NCBI GenBank assembly: GCA_001513285.1
Contig: LFTI01000102.1
Coordinates: forward strand, 1 to 39,701
From: Rikenellaceae bacterium DTU049
GTDB taxonomy: Bacteria > Bacteroidota > Bacteroidia > Bacteroidales > DTU049
Direction of reading: 5' to 3'
DNA: 39,701 nucleotides
Shown: in pieces, positions 9,978 to 18,731 of the stretch
Layout of the letters: the number at the start of each line of letters is the position of its first letter
How positions within the stretch are numbered: the stretch's first letter is position 1
The notes under the pieces: generated by a model
The model's database searches: none
What the model saw: only the letters and a program-made list of their open reading frames with translations
What the model was told of the DNA's origin: nothing
Translations under genes and position numbers: made by a program

Positions 9978-10724
9978 ATGAAAACTTTGGTATTAGTGAG
10001 ACACGGTGAAAGTGTATATAATCGTGCTAATATTTTTACAGGATGGACAGATGTACCATTAACTCTTGAAGGTGAACAAGAAGCTATAGAAGCTGGTAAA
10101 ATTTTACTAGAAAAAGGCTTTGATTTTGACATAACATATACATCTGTATTAGAAAGAGCAATTAAAACACTCTGGTTAATTTTGGAACAAATGGATAGAA
10201 TGTGGTTACCAGAAATAAAAACATGGAGACTAAATGAAAAGCACTATGGTAAATTGCAGGGGTTGAATAAATCTGAAATGGCAGCTCAATATGGAGAAGA
10301 ACAAGTTCTTTTATGGCGACGTGCTTATGATGTTCGTCCACCACTACTTTCTGAAGATGAAATAGCAGACATGAGAAAAGAATCTAGATATGCTGATGTG
10401 GATAATATACAATATATGCTGGGTGAGTCTTTAAAAGATACTGTAGAGAGAGTTATTCCTTTATGGGAAAATCAAATAAAATATGATTTGCTTAATAATA
10501 AAAGAATCTTGATATCTGCTCATGGTAATAGTTTACGCGGAGTTGTAAAATATCTAGATCAAATGAGTGAAGATGAAATATTGCATTTTAATATTCCTAC
10601 TGGCATTCCTCTTGTATATCAATTAGATGATAATTTAAAACCAATTAACAGATATTTCCTCGCAGATGAAGAAAAATTAAAAGCTGCTATAAACAAAGTA
10701 GCCAATCAAGGAAAAGCAAAATAA
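9978..10724 (+). CDS. gpmA: 2,3-bisphosphoglycerate-dependent phosphoglycerate mutase
   Basis: LVLVRHGESVYNRANIFTGWTDVPLT, LNEKHYGKLQGLNKSE, ISAHGNSLRGVVKYLD. Confidence 0.95.
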   Translation: MKTLVLVRHGESVYNRANIFTGWTDVPLTLEGEQEAIEAGKILLEKGFDFDITYTSVLERAIKTLWLILEQMDRMWLPEIKTWRLNEKHYGKLQGLNKSEMAAQYGEEQVLLWRRAYDVRPPLLSEDEIADMRKESRYADVDNIQYMLGESLKDTVERVIPLWENQIKYDLLNNKRILISAHGNSLRGVVKYLDQMSEDEILHFNIPTGIPLVYQLDDNLKPINRYFLADEEKLKAAINKVANQGKAK

Positions 10725-10730
10725 TAATTT

Positions 10731-12122
10731 ATGCCACTTATTAAATCTATTTCAGGTATTAGAGGTACCATAGGAGATAGTGATGGTTTAGATCCTATAA
10801 ATGTAGTAAAATACTCTTTAGCCTTTGCTACTGTTATTAAAAATCAATATCAAGATGCTTTACCCAAAGTCATTGTCGGTAGAGATGGTAGAATATCAGG
10901 ATATTCTATAAAAAATTTAGTAATAAATAGTTTGATATGTACTGGTATTGATGTGTTTGATGCAGATTATAGCACCACTCCTAGTATGGAAATGGGAGTT
11001 AAGTATTTAAATGCTCAAGGTGGTATAATGATAACTGCTAGTCATAATCCTCAAAATTGGAATGCTCTTAAATTTTTTAATGATAAAGGTGAATTCATTA
11101 CTGAAGATATTCTGAATAAAATTGAAACCATTGCTAATGATACATCATCTATTTCTCTTGTTAAAGAAGAAAAATTTGGACAAATTTATGAGGCTCCAAA
11201 TTTGATAGATTATCATATAAATGCAATTTTAGATTTACCTTATGTTAAAAAAGATTTAATCAGACAATCTAATTTTAAAATTATAGTTGACACTATTAAT
11301 AGTACTGGTAGTATAGCTATTAGAAAATTATTTGATGCATTGGGAGTTGAAAATTATATTTTGTTAAATGATGAATTAAATGGTATTTTCGAACATTCAC
11401 CAGAACCATTACCTGAAAATTTATCTCAATTATCATTTAATGTGAAAACTAATAAAGCAGATGTAGGTTTTGCAGTAGATCCAGATGTTGATAGATTAGC
11501 TATAGTTTGTGATAATGGAGATATGTTTGGTGAAGAATATACCATTGTAGCCGTTGCTGATTATATTCTGGAAAATAAACCCGGCCCTGTAGTTGTTAAT
11601 TTGAGTACAACTCAAGCAGTTAAATTCATAGCTGATAAATATAATTGTCCTTTATATTATTCAGCAGTAGGAGAAATAAATGTAGTGAATAAAATGAAGG
11701 AAGTGGGAGCAGTAATAGGTGGCGAAGGCAATGGAGGAGTCATTTTACCAGAATTACATTACGGCAGAGATGCTATCCTAGGAATTGCCTTGTTTTTAAG
11801 TTTTTTAGCTAATAAACAAAAGCCTGTATCGGTCATCAAATCTTATTATCCTTATTATCATATGATAAAATCTAAAATTGAAATTAGCAATTTTAATTTG
11901 CCTATAGATTATATTTTAAATGAAATTCAAAAACGTAATTCTCAATTTGACTTCATTAATATTGATGGACTTAAACTAACAAATAATGATGATACATGGA
12001 TACATATGAGGCCATCTAATACTGAACCTATTATTCGCATTTATGTAGAAAGTAGTAGTAAGTCTAAAGCTGAAAATTTTTTATATAAAATAATGCAAGA
12101 TGTTAATGAAATTATAAAATAA
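10731..12122 (+). CDS. glmM: Phosphoglucosamine mutase / phosphohexomutase
   Basis: SISGIRGTIG, ITASHNPQNWNALKFF, VDPDVDRLAIV, GGEGNGGVI, RPSNTEPIIRIY. Confidence 0.88.
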   Translation: MPLIKSISGIRGTIGDSDGLDPINVVKYSLAFATVIKNQYQDALPKVIVGRDGRISGYSIKNLVINSLICTGIDVFDADYSTTPSMEMGVKYLNAQGGIMITASHNPQNWNALKFFNDKGEFITEDILNKIETIANDTSSISLVKEEKFGQIYEAPNLIDYHINAILDLPYVKKDLIRQSNFKIIVDTINSTGSIAIRKLFDALGVENYILLNDELNGIFEHSPEPLPENLSQLSFNVKTNKADVGFAVDPDVDRLAIVCDNGDMFGEEYTIVAVADYILENKPGPVVVNLSTTQAVKFIADKYNCPLYYSAVGEINVVNKMKEVGAVIGGEGNGGVILPELHYGRDAILGIALFLSFLANKQKPVSVIKSYYPYYHMIKSKIEISNFNLPIDYILNEIQKRNSQFDFINIDGLKLTNNDDTWIHMRPSNTEPIIRIYVESSSKSKAENFLYKIMQDVNEIIK

Positions 12123-12129
12123 CTTTATC

Positions 12130-12396
12130 ATGTCAAGGAAAAAAGCTAAATATAGAAAATATAAGTTTGCTATTCCTAATAGCGCAGCAATTAAATTTGA
12201 AGAATTTTGTAAAATTAGTGGTACTACTCCTAATAAATTTATTAGAACTATTATTAATGATTTTATTCAAAATAATGACCCACATTCTTTACATTATTTT
12301 TATAAGAAGGAAAATCATGAATATAAAGTTAATAACAATAAAAACCAAACTATCGAAAAGAAAGTCAATCAATTATCCTTATTTGATGATTTTTAA
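12130..12396 (+). CDS. Small basic protein (88 aa), possible ribbon-helix-helix-like fold, C-terminal QLSLF motif
   Basis: SRKKAKYRKYKFAIP...FCKISGTTPNKFIRTIINDFIQ and C-terminal NQLSLFDDF; 7 bp after glmM; followed by a strong terminator. Confidence 0.65.
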   Translation: MSRKKAKYRKYKFAIPNSAAIKFEEFCKISGTTPNKFIRTIINDFIQNNDPHSLHYFYKKENHEYKVNNNKNQTIEKKVNQLSLFDDF

Positions 12397-12415
12397 TAAT
12401 TATGAATATATTAAT

Positions 12416-12443
12416 AAAAAAAGCCTCAATTGAGGCTTTTTTT
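12416..12443. terminator. Bidirectional rho-independent terminator
   Basis: aaaaaaagcctcaa|ttgaggcttttttt between convergent genes. Confidence 0.9.
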
Positions 12444-12465
12444 ATTAAATTTATCTATGAAAAAA

Positions 12466-12957
12466 TTATTTTTTCATAGATTCGAAATCTTCTAATAGAT
12501 TTTCTAAATCATCTTCGTGCTCCACCTCGTCTTCTAGAATTTCACGAATTAGATGAAAAGTAATAGGATCATTACCTCCGATGAATTCTAATAATTTATT
12601 GTAAACACCAATAGCACATTGTTCACCTTTAATGTTTTGTTTTAATAATGCTTCAGTATTAGGATTTTCTGGAGCTTCATATCCGCAATTGCACATCTTG
12701 TACCAATCTTCTGGTTTAATGATAGGTGTTCCACCTAATTGTAGAATGCGTTCAGCTAATTTATCTGCATGTTCTAATTCTTCATTAGCATGTTCCATCA
12801 GCTCATTAGCTACTGGTTCTCTCATTATACCTTTAGCTACTTTTGCCCCTACCCAATACTGATAATAAGCTAACCATTCATCTGCATAAGCTTTGTTTAA
12901 TAATTCTAAAAGCTTGTTTACATCTAACTTAACGATAGATTTACCTCTTGTTCCCAT
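12466..12957 (-). CDS. Dps-like / thioferritin-type (DPSL) ferritin-like protein
   Basis: DEWLAYYQYWVGA, ELMEHANEELEHADKLAERI, CNCGYEAP and C in KGEQCAIGVY, EILEDEVEHEDDL. Confidence 0.82.
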   Translation of the reverse strand: MGTRGKSIVKLDVNKLLELLNKAYADEWLAYYQYWVGAKVAKGIMREPVANELMEHANEELEHADKLAERILQLGGTPIIKPEDWYKMCNCGYEAPENPNTEALLKQNIKGEQCAIGVYNKLLEFIGGNDPITFHLIREILEDEVEHEDDLENLLEDFESMKK

Positions 12958-12961
12958 AATT

Positions 12962-12970
12962 ACCTCCTTA
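12962..12970 (-). promoter_or_regulatory. Strong Shine-Dalgarno site for the DPSL ferritin
   Basis: mRNA sense TAAGGAGGT-AATT-ATG. Confidence 0.75.
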
Positions 12971-13077
12971 TTTTTTGATTAATTGTTATTGCAAATATAA
13001 AAATTTATTTTTTTATAAAATAAAAAAATGATTTTTATTATAAATACTGTGAAAATATTAATTATTAATTTAAAAAG

Positions 13078-13151
13078 GGTGGATGATGGGACTTGAACCC
13101 ACAACTTCCAGATCCACAATCTGGTGCTCTAACCATTGAACTACATCCACC
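13078..13151 (-). tRNA. tRNA-His(GTG)
   Basis: Minus strand ggtggatgtagttcaatggttagagcaccagattgtggatctggaagttgtgggttcaagtcccatcatccacc; loop TTGTGGA; G-1 opposite C73. Confidence 0.95.
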
Positions 13152-13450
13152 ATTTATTTTGCAAAATTAAATAAAATTTTTAAATCAAAATTAAATAAAA
13201 TTTAAAATAGTAAAAAATTGTTTAATATAGTTGGCTTTTATTAAAAATTATTGTTAAGAAATTAGTTTAAACAAAAATATTCAAAGAAATTTATTAATAA
13301 AAGGTTATAAATTTAAAATATTGAAATAAATAGTAATGAGGTAAAAAAAGTGATGTTGGGTAAAGATGACAAAATACTAGCATATAAAATTTTATACATA
13401 ATTATAATATCTAACATCCCATCCTTCACTCGAAATTATTTTTTTGATTA

Positions 13451-14641
13451 TTAGAGATTAAGAGCTTTTATGCATTCTATGACTTCATCTAATGAATTTG
13501 CTGGTATTAATTTTAAATTTGATGATTCTAAAATTTCTTTAGCTAATTGTGCATTTGTGCCTTGTAGACGAACAATTATAGGAATATCAATATTTTCTAC
13601 ATTTCTGTATGCTTCTATGATACCATTAGCTACTCTATCGCATCTTACAATACCTCCAAAAATATTAACTAAAATAGCTTTTACTGAGGGATCTTTTAAT
13701 ATTATTCTAAAGCCTTTTTCTATTTGTTCAGAACTTGCTGAACCACCTACATCTAAAAAATTGGCCGGTTTAGCTCCAGCTATAGCAATTAAATCCATGG
13801 TAGCCATAGCTAGGCCTGCACCATTAACCATACATGCTACATTACCATCTAATTTTACGTAATTCAATCCAACAGAATTTGCTTCTAATTCTAATTGATT
13901 TTCTTCTTCTAGGTCGCGTAAACCACTAAGCTCGGGGTGTCTATAAAGTGCAGAATCATCTAAAACAATTTTAGCATCTGCAGGATATATTTGATTATCA
14001 CTAGTTTTCAAAACTGGATTTATCTCTATTAATGACGTATCTATACCTATAAATGCTTGATATAATTTAGCAATAAAATCTAGCATATCATTAAAAGCAT
14101 CACCGTTTAATCCCAAATTAAATGCAATTTTACGTGCTTGATATGGCATCAACCCAGTTATGGGATTTATAAATTCTTTAAAAATTAAATTTGGGGTTGT
14201 TTCAGCAACTTTTTCTATCTCTATTCCACCTTGTGTAGAGTATAGTATTACATTTTTTTCATTTTTACGATCACAGGATATGCTCATATAAAATTCTTGA
14301 ACATTTTCTTTTCCTTCATAGTATAAATTTTGCTCTATTAAAACTTTTCGAACTAATTTACCATTTTCATCAGTTTGTGGTGTTACTAATCTCATTCCTA
14401 TAATTTGTGCAGTTAATTTTTTAGCTTCTTCAGGTGATTTAGCAATTTTTACGCCGCCGGCTTTTCCTCTGCCGCCAGCATGCACTTGAGCTTTTACTGC
14501 ACAAATTTCTGAGCCTGTTAATTCTTTTAAATTTAAGGCAGCTTCATAAGCTTCGTCTGGATTATATGCTAGAAATCTTTTTCCAACTTTAATGCCGAAT
14601 TGTTCTAATAGGTTTTTTGATTGATATTCATGCAAATTCAT
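13451..14641 (-). CDS. sucC: Succinyl-CoA synthetase (ADP-forming) subunit beta
   Basis: MNLHEYQSKNLLEQFGI, KAQVHAGGRGKAGGVK, NGAGLAMATMD, FLDVGGSA, NIFGGIVRCD. Confidence 0.96.
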   Translation of the reverse strand: MNLHEYQSKNLLEQFGIKVGKRFLAYNPDEAYEAALNLKELTGSEICAVKAQVHAGGRGKAGGVKIAKSPEEAKKLTAQIIGMRLVTPQTDENGKLVRKVLIEQNLYYEGKENVQEFYMSISCDRKNEKNVILYSTQGGIEIEKVAETTPNLIFKEFINPITGLMPYQARKIAFNLGLNGDAFNDMLDFIAKLYQAFIGIDTSLIEINPVLKTSDNQIYPADAKIVLDDSALYRHPELSGLRDLEEENQLELEANSVGLNYVKLDGNVACMVNGAGLAMATMDLIAIAGAKPANFLDVGGSASSEQIEKGFRIILKDPSVKAILVNIFGGIVRCDRVANGIIEAYRNVENIDIPIIVRLQGTNAQLAKEILESSNLKLIPANSLDEVIECIKALNL

Positions 14642-14767
14642 TTATCCTAATTTTTTATTTCGTAAAATTAATAAAAAAATGAAAATAAAAACTTGGATTA
14701 AATTGAAGATTTAAAAATTTAAATTTGGTATAATTATAAATTATGTTTAATTTTGCAAAAATCATTT

Positions 14768-14839
14768 GGGCGGTTCGTCTAAGGGCTAGGATCTCAGACC
14801 CTCATTCTGAAGATAGGGGTTCGAATCCCCTACCGCCTA
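14768..14839 (+). tRNA. tRNA-Glu(CTC) with C at position 33
   Basis: gggcggttcgtctaagggctaggatctcagaccctcattctgaagataggggttcgaatcccctaccgccta; anticodon stem TCAGA/TCTGA, loop CCCTCAT, T arm agggg-ttcgaat-cccct. Confidence 0.85.
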
Positions 14840-14867
14840 TTTTTATTTCTCTTTAAATTATCAAATT

Positions 14868-16130
14868 TTAAGTTTTTAATTTTTTCTTTTGTGCAGCAGG
14901 GAAAAGTACATTATTTAAAATTAATCGATAACCTGGTGAATTTTTAAATAAATTAAGGTCAGTAGGAGGATCATAAACAAAATGACGATAATCCTCTGGA
15001 TCATGACCTCCATAGAATGAGAATGTACCTCGACCATATTCACCATGAATATATCTTGCTTCATTGAGAGATTTATTTTCTCCCATTATTAAAATATCTT
15101 TTTTTATTTTACTTTTATTAAAGGCTGTAGATTGTCCCATAAAACCTTTTATTATTCTCTCATGATTTTGACAAAGCATAGTAGGCACTGGATCCCATTT
15201 AGCTGAAAATTCAAATAAAGCAAAATAATCATCCTCTTCACGTATCTGAGGACGAGTCATAGTAACGTCTATATCTGATTTAGCATAAATATAAGGATTG
15301 GTATAAATTTTGAAATTTGTAAAAGCAAAAGTTTTACTATAATCTAATTTGTCTTGTGCATTAGGATCTGGTGGATCTCCATCAAATGGTACATCACATA
15401 TGTCTACACCATCGGCAGCTAAAGCTATATCTATACTTTCTGGTGCACTGCACATAGCAAACAAATAACCACCTCCAGCTACATAATCTCTAATATTTTT
15501 AGCTACAGCTAGTTTAAGTTGAGATACTTTTGTAAAGCCTAATGATCGTGCTAGCTGCTCTGCATATTGTTGATCTTTTTGATACCATTCCGTGTTTTTA
15601 TACTGTGCCCAAAATTTACCAAATTGTCCAGTAAAATCTTCATGATGTATGTGTAGCCAGTCATAAGTGGGCAAAATACCTTGCAAAACTTCTTTGTCAT
15701 ATATCTGATCATACGGTATACCTGCATATGTTAGTACTAATGTTACTGCATCGTCCCACGGTAAATTTGTAGGTGGCGCATAAACGGCTATTCTAGGAGC
15801 TTTGGTTAGCTTAATAATGTCTGCATTGATTGATGGGTCAGCTATGTATTCATATATTGCAATTGCTTGAGATTCTGACAATATTTCATAACTTATTCCT
15901 CGCAAAATACATTCTTGGATTAATGGTTTGCCATATGGCATCATAAAACTGCCGCCTCGATAATTTAATAACCACTCCACCTCAAAACCATTCTCTAACA
16001 TAAAATATGTAAGGCCATAAGCTTTTAAATGATCATTTTGTGCATTATCCATTGGTATTAATACCTTTTGACTATGCAGAGTTATACTCAAAAAAATTAA
16101 TATTAAAACTATTATATTATTTTTTTTCAT
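14868..16130 (-). CDS. Secreted conserved protein of the family commonly labelled 'asparagine synthetase B' in Bacteroidota; function unknown
   Basis: Signal peptide; KVLIPMDNAQNDHLKAYGLTYFMLE, LLNYRGGSFMMP, CQNHERIIKGFMGQST, FYGGHDPEDY, NSPGYRLILNNVLFPAA. Confidence 0.75.
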   Translation of the reverse strand: MKKNNIIVLILIFLSITLHSQKVLIPMDNAQNDHLKAYGLTYFMLENGFEVEWLLNYRGGSFMMPYGKPLIQECILRGISYEILSESQAIAIYEYIADPSINADIIKLTKAPRIAVYAPPTNLPWDDAVTLVLTYAGIPYDQIYDKEVLQGILPTYDWLHIHHEDFTGQFGKFWAQYKNTEWYQKDQQYAEQLARSLGFTKVSQLKLAVAKNIRDYVAGGGYLFAMCSAPESIDIALAADGVDICDVPFDGDPPDPNAQDKLDYSKTFAFTNFKIYTNPYIYAKSDIDVTMTRPQIREEDDYFALFEFSAKWDPVPTMLCQNHERIIKGFMGQSTAFNKSKIKKDILIMGENKSLNEARYIHGEYGRGTFSFYGGHDPEDYRHFVYDPPTDLNLFKNSPGYRLILNNVLFPAAQKKKLKT

Positions 16131-16165
16131 TTATTTTTTTATGTAAAATTAATAATAAATTTTTA

Positions 16166-16246
16166 GTTTTATAACGTTTATTATGGGTAAATTATTTTAA
16201 ATATTCAATTTTTTGATTAATCCACAAATGCACACAAATGAGCACA
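16166..16246. repeat. Repeat family copy 1 (partial): left end plus one arm of the CACAAAT-type core
   Basis: agttttataacgtttattatgggtaaattatttt...ttaatccacaaatgcacacaaatgagcacaaat; no matching right end found. Confidence 0.7.
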
Positions 16247-16258
16247 AATAATAAATTC

Positions 16259-16320
16259 ACCCCGTGAGATATATAGTAAATTATATATTAAAAGTAAAAT
16301 AACTATTTATCTCACGGGGT
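16259..16320. repeat. 62-bp hairpin element with CCCCGTGAGAT arms
   Basis: accccgtgagatatatagt / actatttatctcacggggt, 18 of 19 bp paired, 24-nt AT-only-rich loop. Confidence 0.8.
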
Positions 16321-16352
16321 AAATCCCAAAATCCTTTAATCCCAAAAATCCC
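16321..16352. repeat. Short-period ATCC repeat
   Basis: aaATCCcaaaATCCtttaATCCcaaaaATCCc, four ATCC units spaced 8, 8 and 9 nt. Confidence 0.6.
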
Positions 16353-16395
16353 AGTTCAGACAATAAAAAGTAGATTATTAACCCTGACCTTAGTA

Positions 16396-16989
16396 CTATT
16401 TTATAATATCTGATTTTATTTTGTCGAAATCTATTATAATTTTGTCTATAAATGCAAAAAAATCATTTTCAATTTCTGTATAATACTCTTCTAATATTTC
16501 AATAGAATTTGTTAAATTAGCTTCAAAAGAAGCACGTGTATCCATCCATTCAAATATATGTTTTAGTCCAGATAAGTCTTTGTACATCATTAGCCAATTA
16601 TTTTTTATCATATGGTCGACTGCTCTTTTAGCTTTATTTGGTAAAATATTATAATTATTATTTAAAATAATATAGAACTCATCTATTGTATTAATTAATG
16701 TTTTTTTAGAAAATTTTTCCCAATTATTTGCCATGAAATGGTCATAAATTACATCTATAGCCACTGGTGCATAATGTTTTAGTGATGGACTAAATATAGA
16801 AATAGATTTTTTAACAATTATATTATTATCAGAATAATTATCAATCCATTGATGAAGTTTAATGCCAGATTGTATTTGAGGCGGATATTCTTTTATTCTA
16901 TTAATGCCTCTAATGTAATCTGCTATAAAATTTCCCAAAATTATATTTTCATCATTTTGTGAAAAAAATAAGTGGATTAAAATATTCAT
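16396..16989 (-). CDS. Acyl-carrier-protein phosphodiesterase (AcpH-like)
   Basis: MNILIHLFFSQNDENIILGNFIADYIRG; IQSGIKLHQWIDNYSD; VAIDVIYDHFMANNW. Confidence 0.85.
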   Translation of the reverse strand: MNILIHLFFSQNDENIILGNFIADYIRGINRIKEYPPQIQSGIKLHQWIDNYSDNNIIVKKSISIFSPSLKHYAPVAIDVIYDHFMANNWEKFSKKTLINTIDEFYIILNNNYNILPNKAKRAVDHMIKNNWLMMYKDLSGLKHIFEWMDTRASFEANLTNSIEILEEYYTEIENDFFAFIDKIIIDFDKIKSDIIK

Positions 16990-17054
16990 TTTTTTTACTT
17001 CATAAGCAAATTTAATATAATTTTTTCAATTTTGCAATATTTCTAATAAATTAA

Positions 17055-17272
17055 TGGTTCTATAATGTTTATTTTGGGTAAATTATTTTACCACAAAGAA
17101 CACAAAGATGTTACACAAAGTTCACAAAGTTTCATTTATATGCCTTTTAATTTTATCATTCTCTGTGTTCTTTGTGAATTCTTTGAGAACTTTGTGGTTA
17201 ATATTTAATTGTCCAATAATAAATAAAATTACTCTCTTTTAATCTTTACCCACTCAAAACGTTATATAACCT
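17055..17272. repeat. Repeat family copy 2: imperfect TIRs around an inverted CACAAAG-type core
   Basis: Left end tggttctataatgtttattttgggtaaa; right end RC aaggttatataacgttttgagtgggtaaa; core accacaaagaacacaaag...ttctttgagaactttgtggtt. Confidence 0.85.
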
Positions 17273-17727
17273 TAAAAATCTTTGTTTTTAGTATCCATAA
17301 TTATTGTAACAGGTCCATCATTCACTAGGTCTATTTGCATATTTGCTCCAAAAATTCCTTTAAATATTATTTTATTGAAACAATTTTGTAAAATTTCAAG
17401 AAATGTGTTGTAATATTTTTCACCAATTTCATAAGAAGCTGCACGTGAGAAAGATGGCCGATTACCTTTTTTAGTCCAAGCATACAATGTAAATTGGCTA
17501 ACAACTAAAATATCACCATTGATATCTGCAACTGATAAATTCATTAATCCATCAGAGTCATTAAATATACGTAAATTAATAATTTTATTAGCTAACCATT
17601 GCATATCTGCAGTAGTCTCTTCTTCTTCAAAACCAACAAGTAATAATAAGCCTTGATTTATAGAACTAATTACATCATTATTAACCTTGACAGCAGCACT
17701 GTTGACACGTTGAATGACTACTCGCAT
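17272..17727 (-). CDS. dtd: D-aminoacyl-tRNA deacylase
   Basis: MRVVIQRVNSAAVKV, LVVSQFTLYAWTKKGNRPSFSRAA, GIFGANMQIDLVNDGPVTIIMDTK. Confidence 0.95.
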   Translation of the reverse strand: MRVVIQRVNSAAVKVNNDVISSINQGLLLLVGFEEEETTADMQWLANKIINLRIFNDSDGLMNLSVADINGDILVVSQFTLYAWTKKGNRPSFSRAASYEIGEKYYNTFLEILQNCFNKIIFKGIFGANMQIDLVNDGPVTIIMDTKNKDF

Positions 17728-17729
17728 AT

Positions 17730-18731
17730 TTATTTTTCATTATATATCAAATATGCTAAAACATTGCCTACGGCAGCCAAGGTATTTTTATCTATTTTGT
17801 CTATATCATCGCCCATTGTATGCCAGTAAGGATAAAAACCTGTTGAGCTATTTTTATCTTGATGAACTATATTGATAGTAGGGATGTTTGCAATAGTATT
17901 TAGATACAAATGATCATCAGTAATAGGCGCTGCATTTTCTGGGATGAAATATTTATTATAACCTAATTTAGCCGCAATATCCCAAACTTTTTTTAATATT
18001 GATGGTGCATATTCATTAGAAATACCTTCATAATAAAAAGTGGCATCACTAGCTCCAACCATGTCTAGAAGAATCCCATAATTGGCATTATAATTAAAAG
18101 GTACTTTATTTCTACTCCAATATTGGCTACCAAGACACCAAAATTCACCATTTTTAGTTTGTACACTTCGAGGTTCCCCCCAATCTTCTATATCCCAAAG
18201 AGCAATATCTATGCCGATAGATGGCGGATTTTCGTTGAGCAAATTTGCTAATTCTAACAAGATGCCCACACCTGATGCACCATCATTAGCTCCTGGAATA
18301 GGTGAATTGTGATTATTAGGATCAGGATCATAATCTGCATAGGGACGACTATCCCAATGAGCAGAGAGTAAAATTCTTTTTTTAAGAGTTGGATTAAACT
18401 GTGCTATAATGTTTTTACCTTCTTTGACTTCACCAGAATAAATGCGAGTTTTAAAAGTTTGCACATATACAGTGTCTGCCAAACTATCTAATTTGTTTAT
18501 TAACCAATTACCACAGAGATCATGAGCATTAGTACCAGCCACTCTAGGACCAAAAGAAACTTGTTTAGCTATATATTCATAAGCTCTATCAGCATTAAAA
18601 GTTGGTACTTTAATTTCAGTTTTTTGCTGTGTATCCGTACCTTTATCAATATTTTTTTTGCAACTTTCTAAAAATAAAGCTGAAAAAAACAATAATATTA
18701 TAAAACTTTGTATTAATCTTCTATTTCCCAT
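17730..18731 (-). CDS. M28-family metallopeptidase / glutaminyl cyclase-like lipoprotein
   Basis: Lipobox FLESC; FGPRVAGTNAHD, LLSAHWDSRPYAD, GANDGASGVGILLELA, NIVHQDK...YWHTMGDDIDKID. Confidence 0.85.
   Translation of the reverse strand: MGNRRLIQSFIILLFFSALFLESCKKNIDKGTDTQQKTEIKVPTFNADRAYEYIAKQVSFGPRVAGTNAHDLCGNWLINKLDSLADTVYVQTFKTRIYSGEVKEGKNIIAQFNPTLKKRILLSAHWDSRPYADYDPDPNNHNSPIPGANDGASGVGILLELANLLNENPPSIGIDIALWDIEDWGEPRSVQTKNGEFWCLGSQYWSRNKVPFNYNANYGILLDMVGASDATFYYEGISNEYAPSILKKVWDIAAKLGYNKYFIPENAAPITDDHLYLNTIANIPTINIVHQDKNSSTGFYPYWHTMGDDIDKIDKNTLAAVGNVLAYLIYNEK

Noticed and set aside
12167-12433. Second frame ORF overlapping the QLSLF protein (88 aa)
   Set aside because: Hydrophobic low-complexity translation (LLVLLLINLLELLL), typical of AT-rich frame-shifted reading; the QLSLF frame is better supported.
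13330-13430. Possible inverted repeat gtgatgttgggtaaag / ctaacatcccatccttcac
   Set aside because: Arms do not pair consistently when aligned; no convincing stem.
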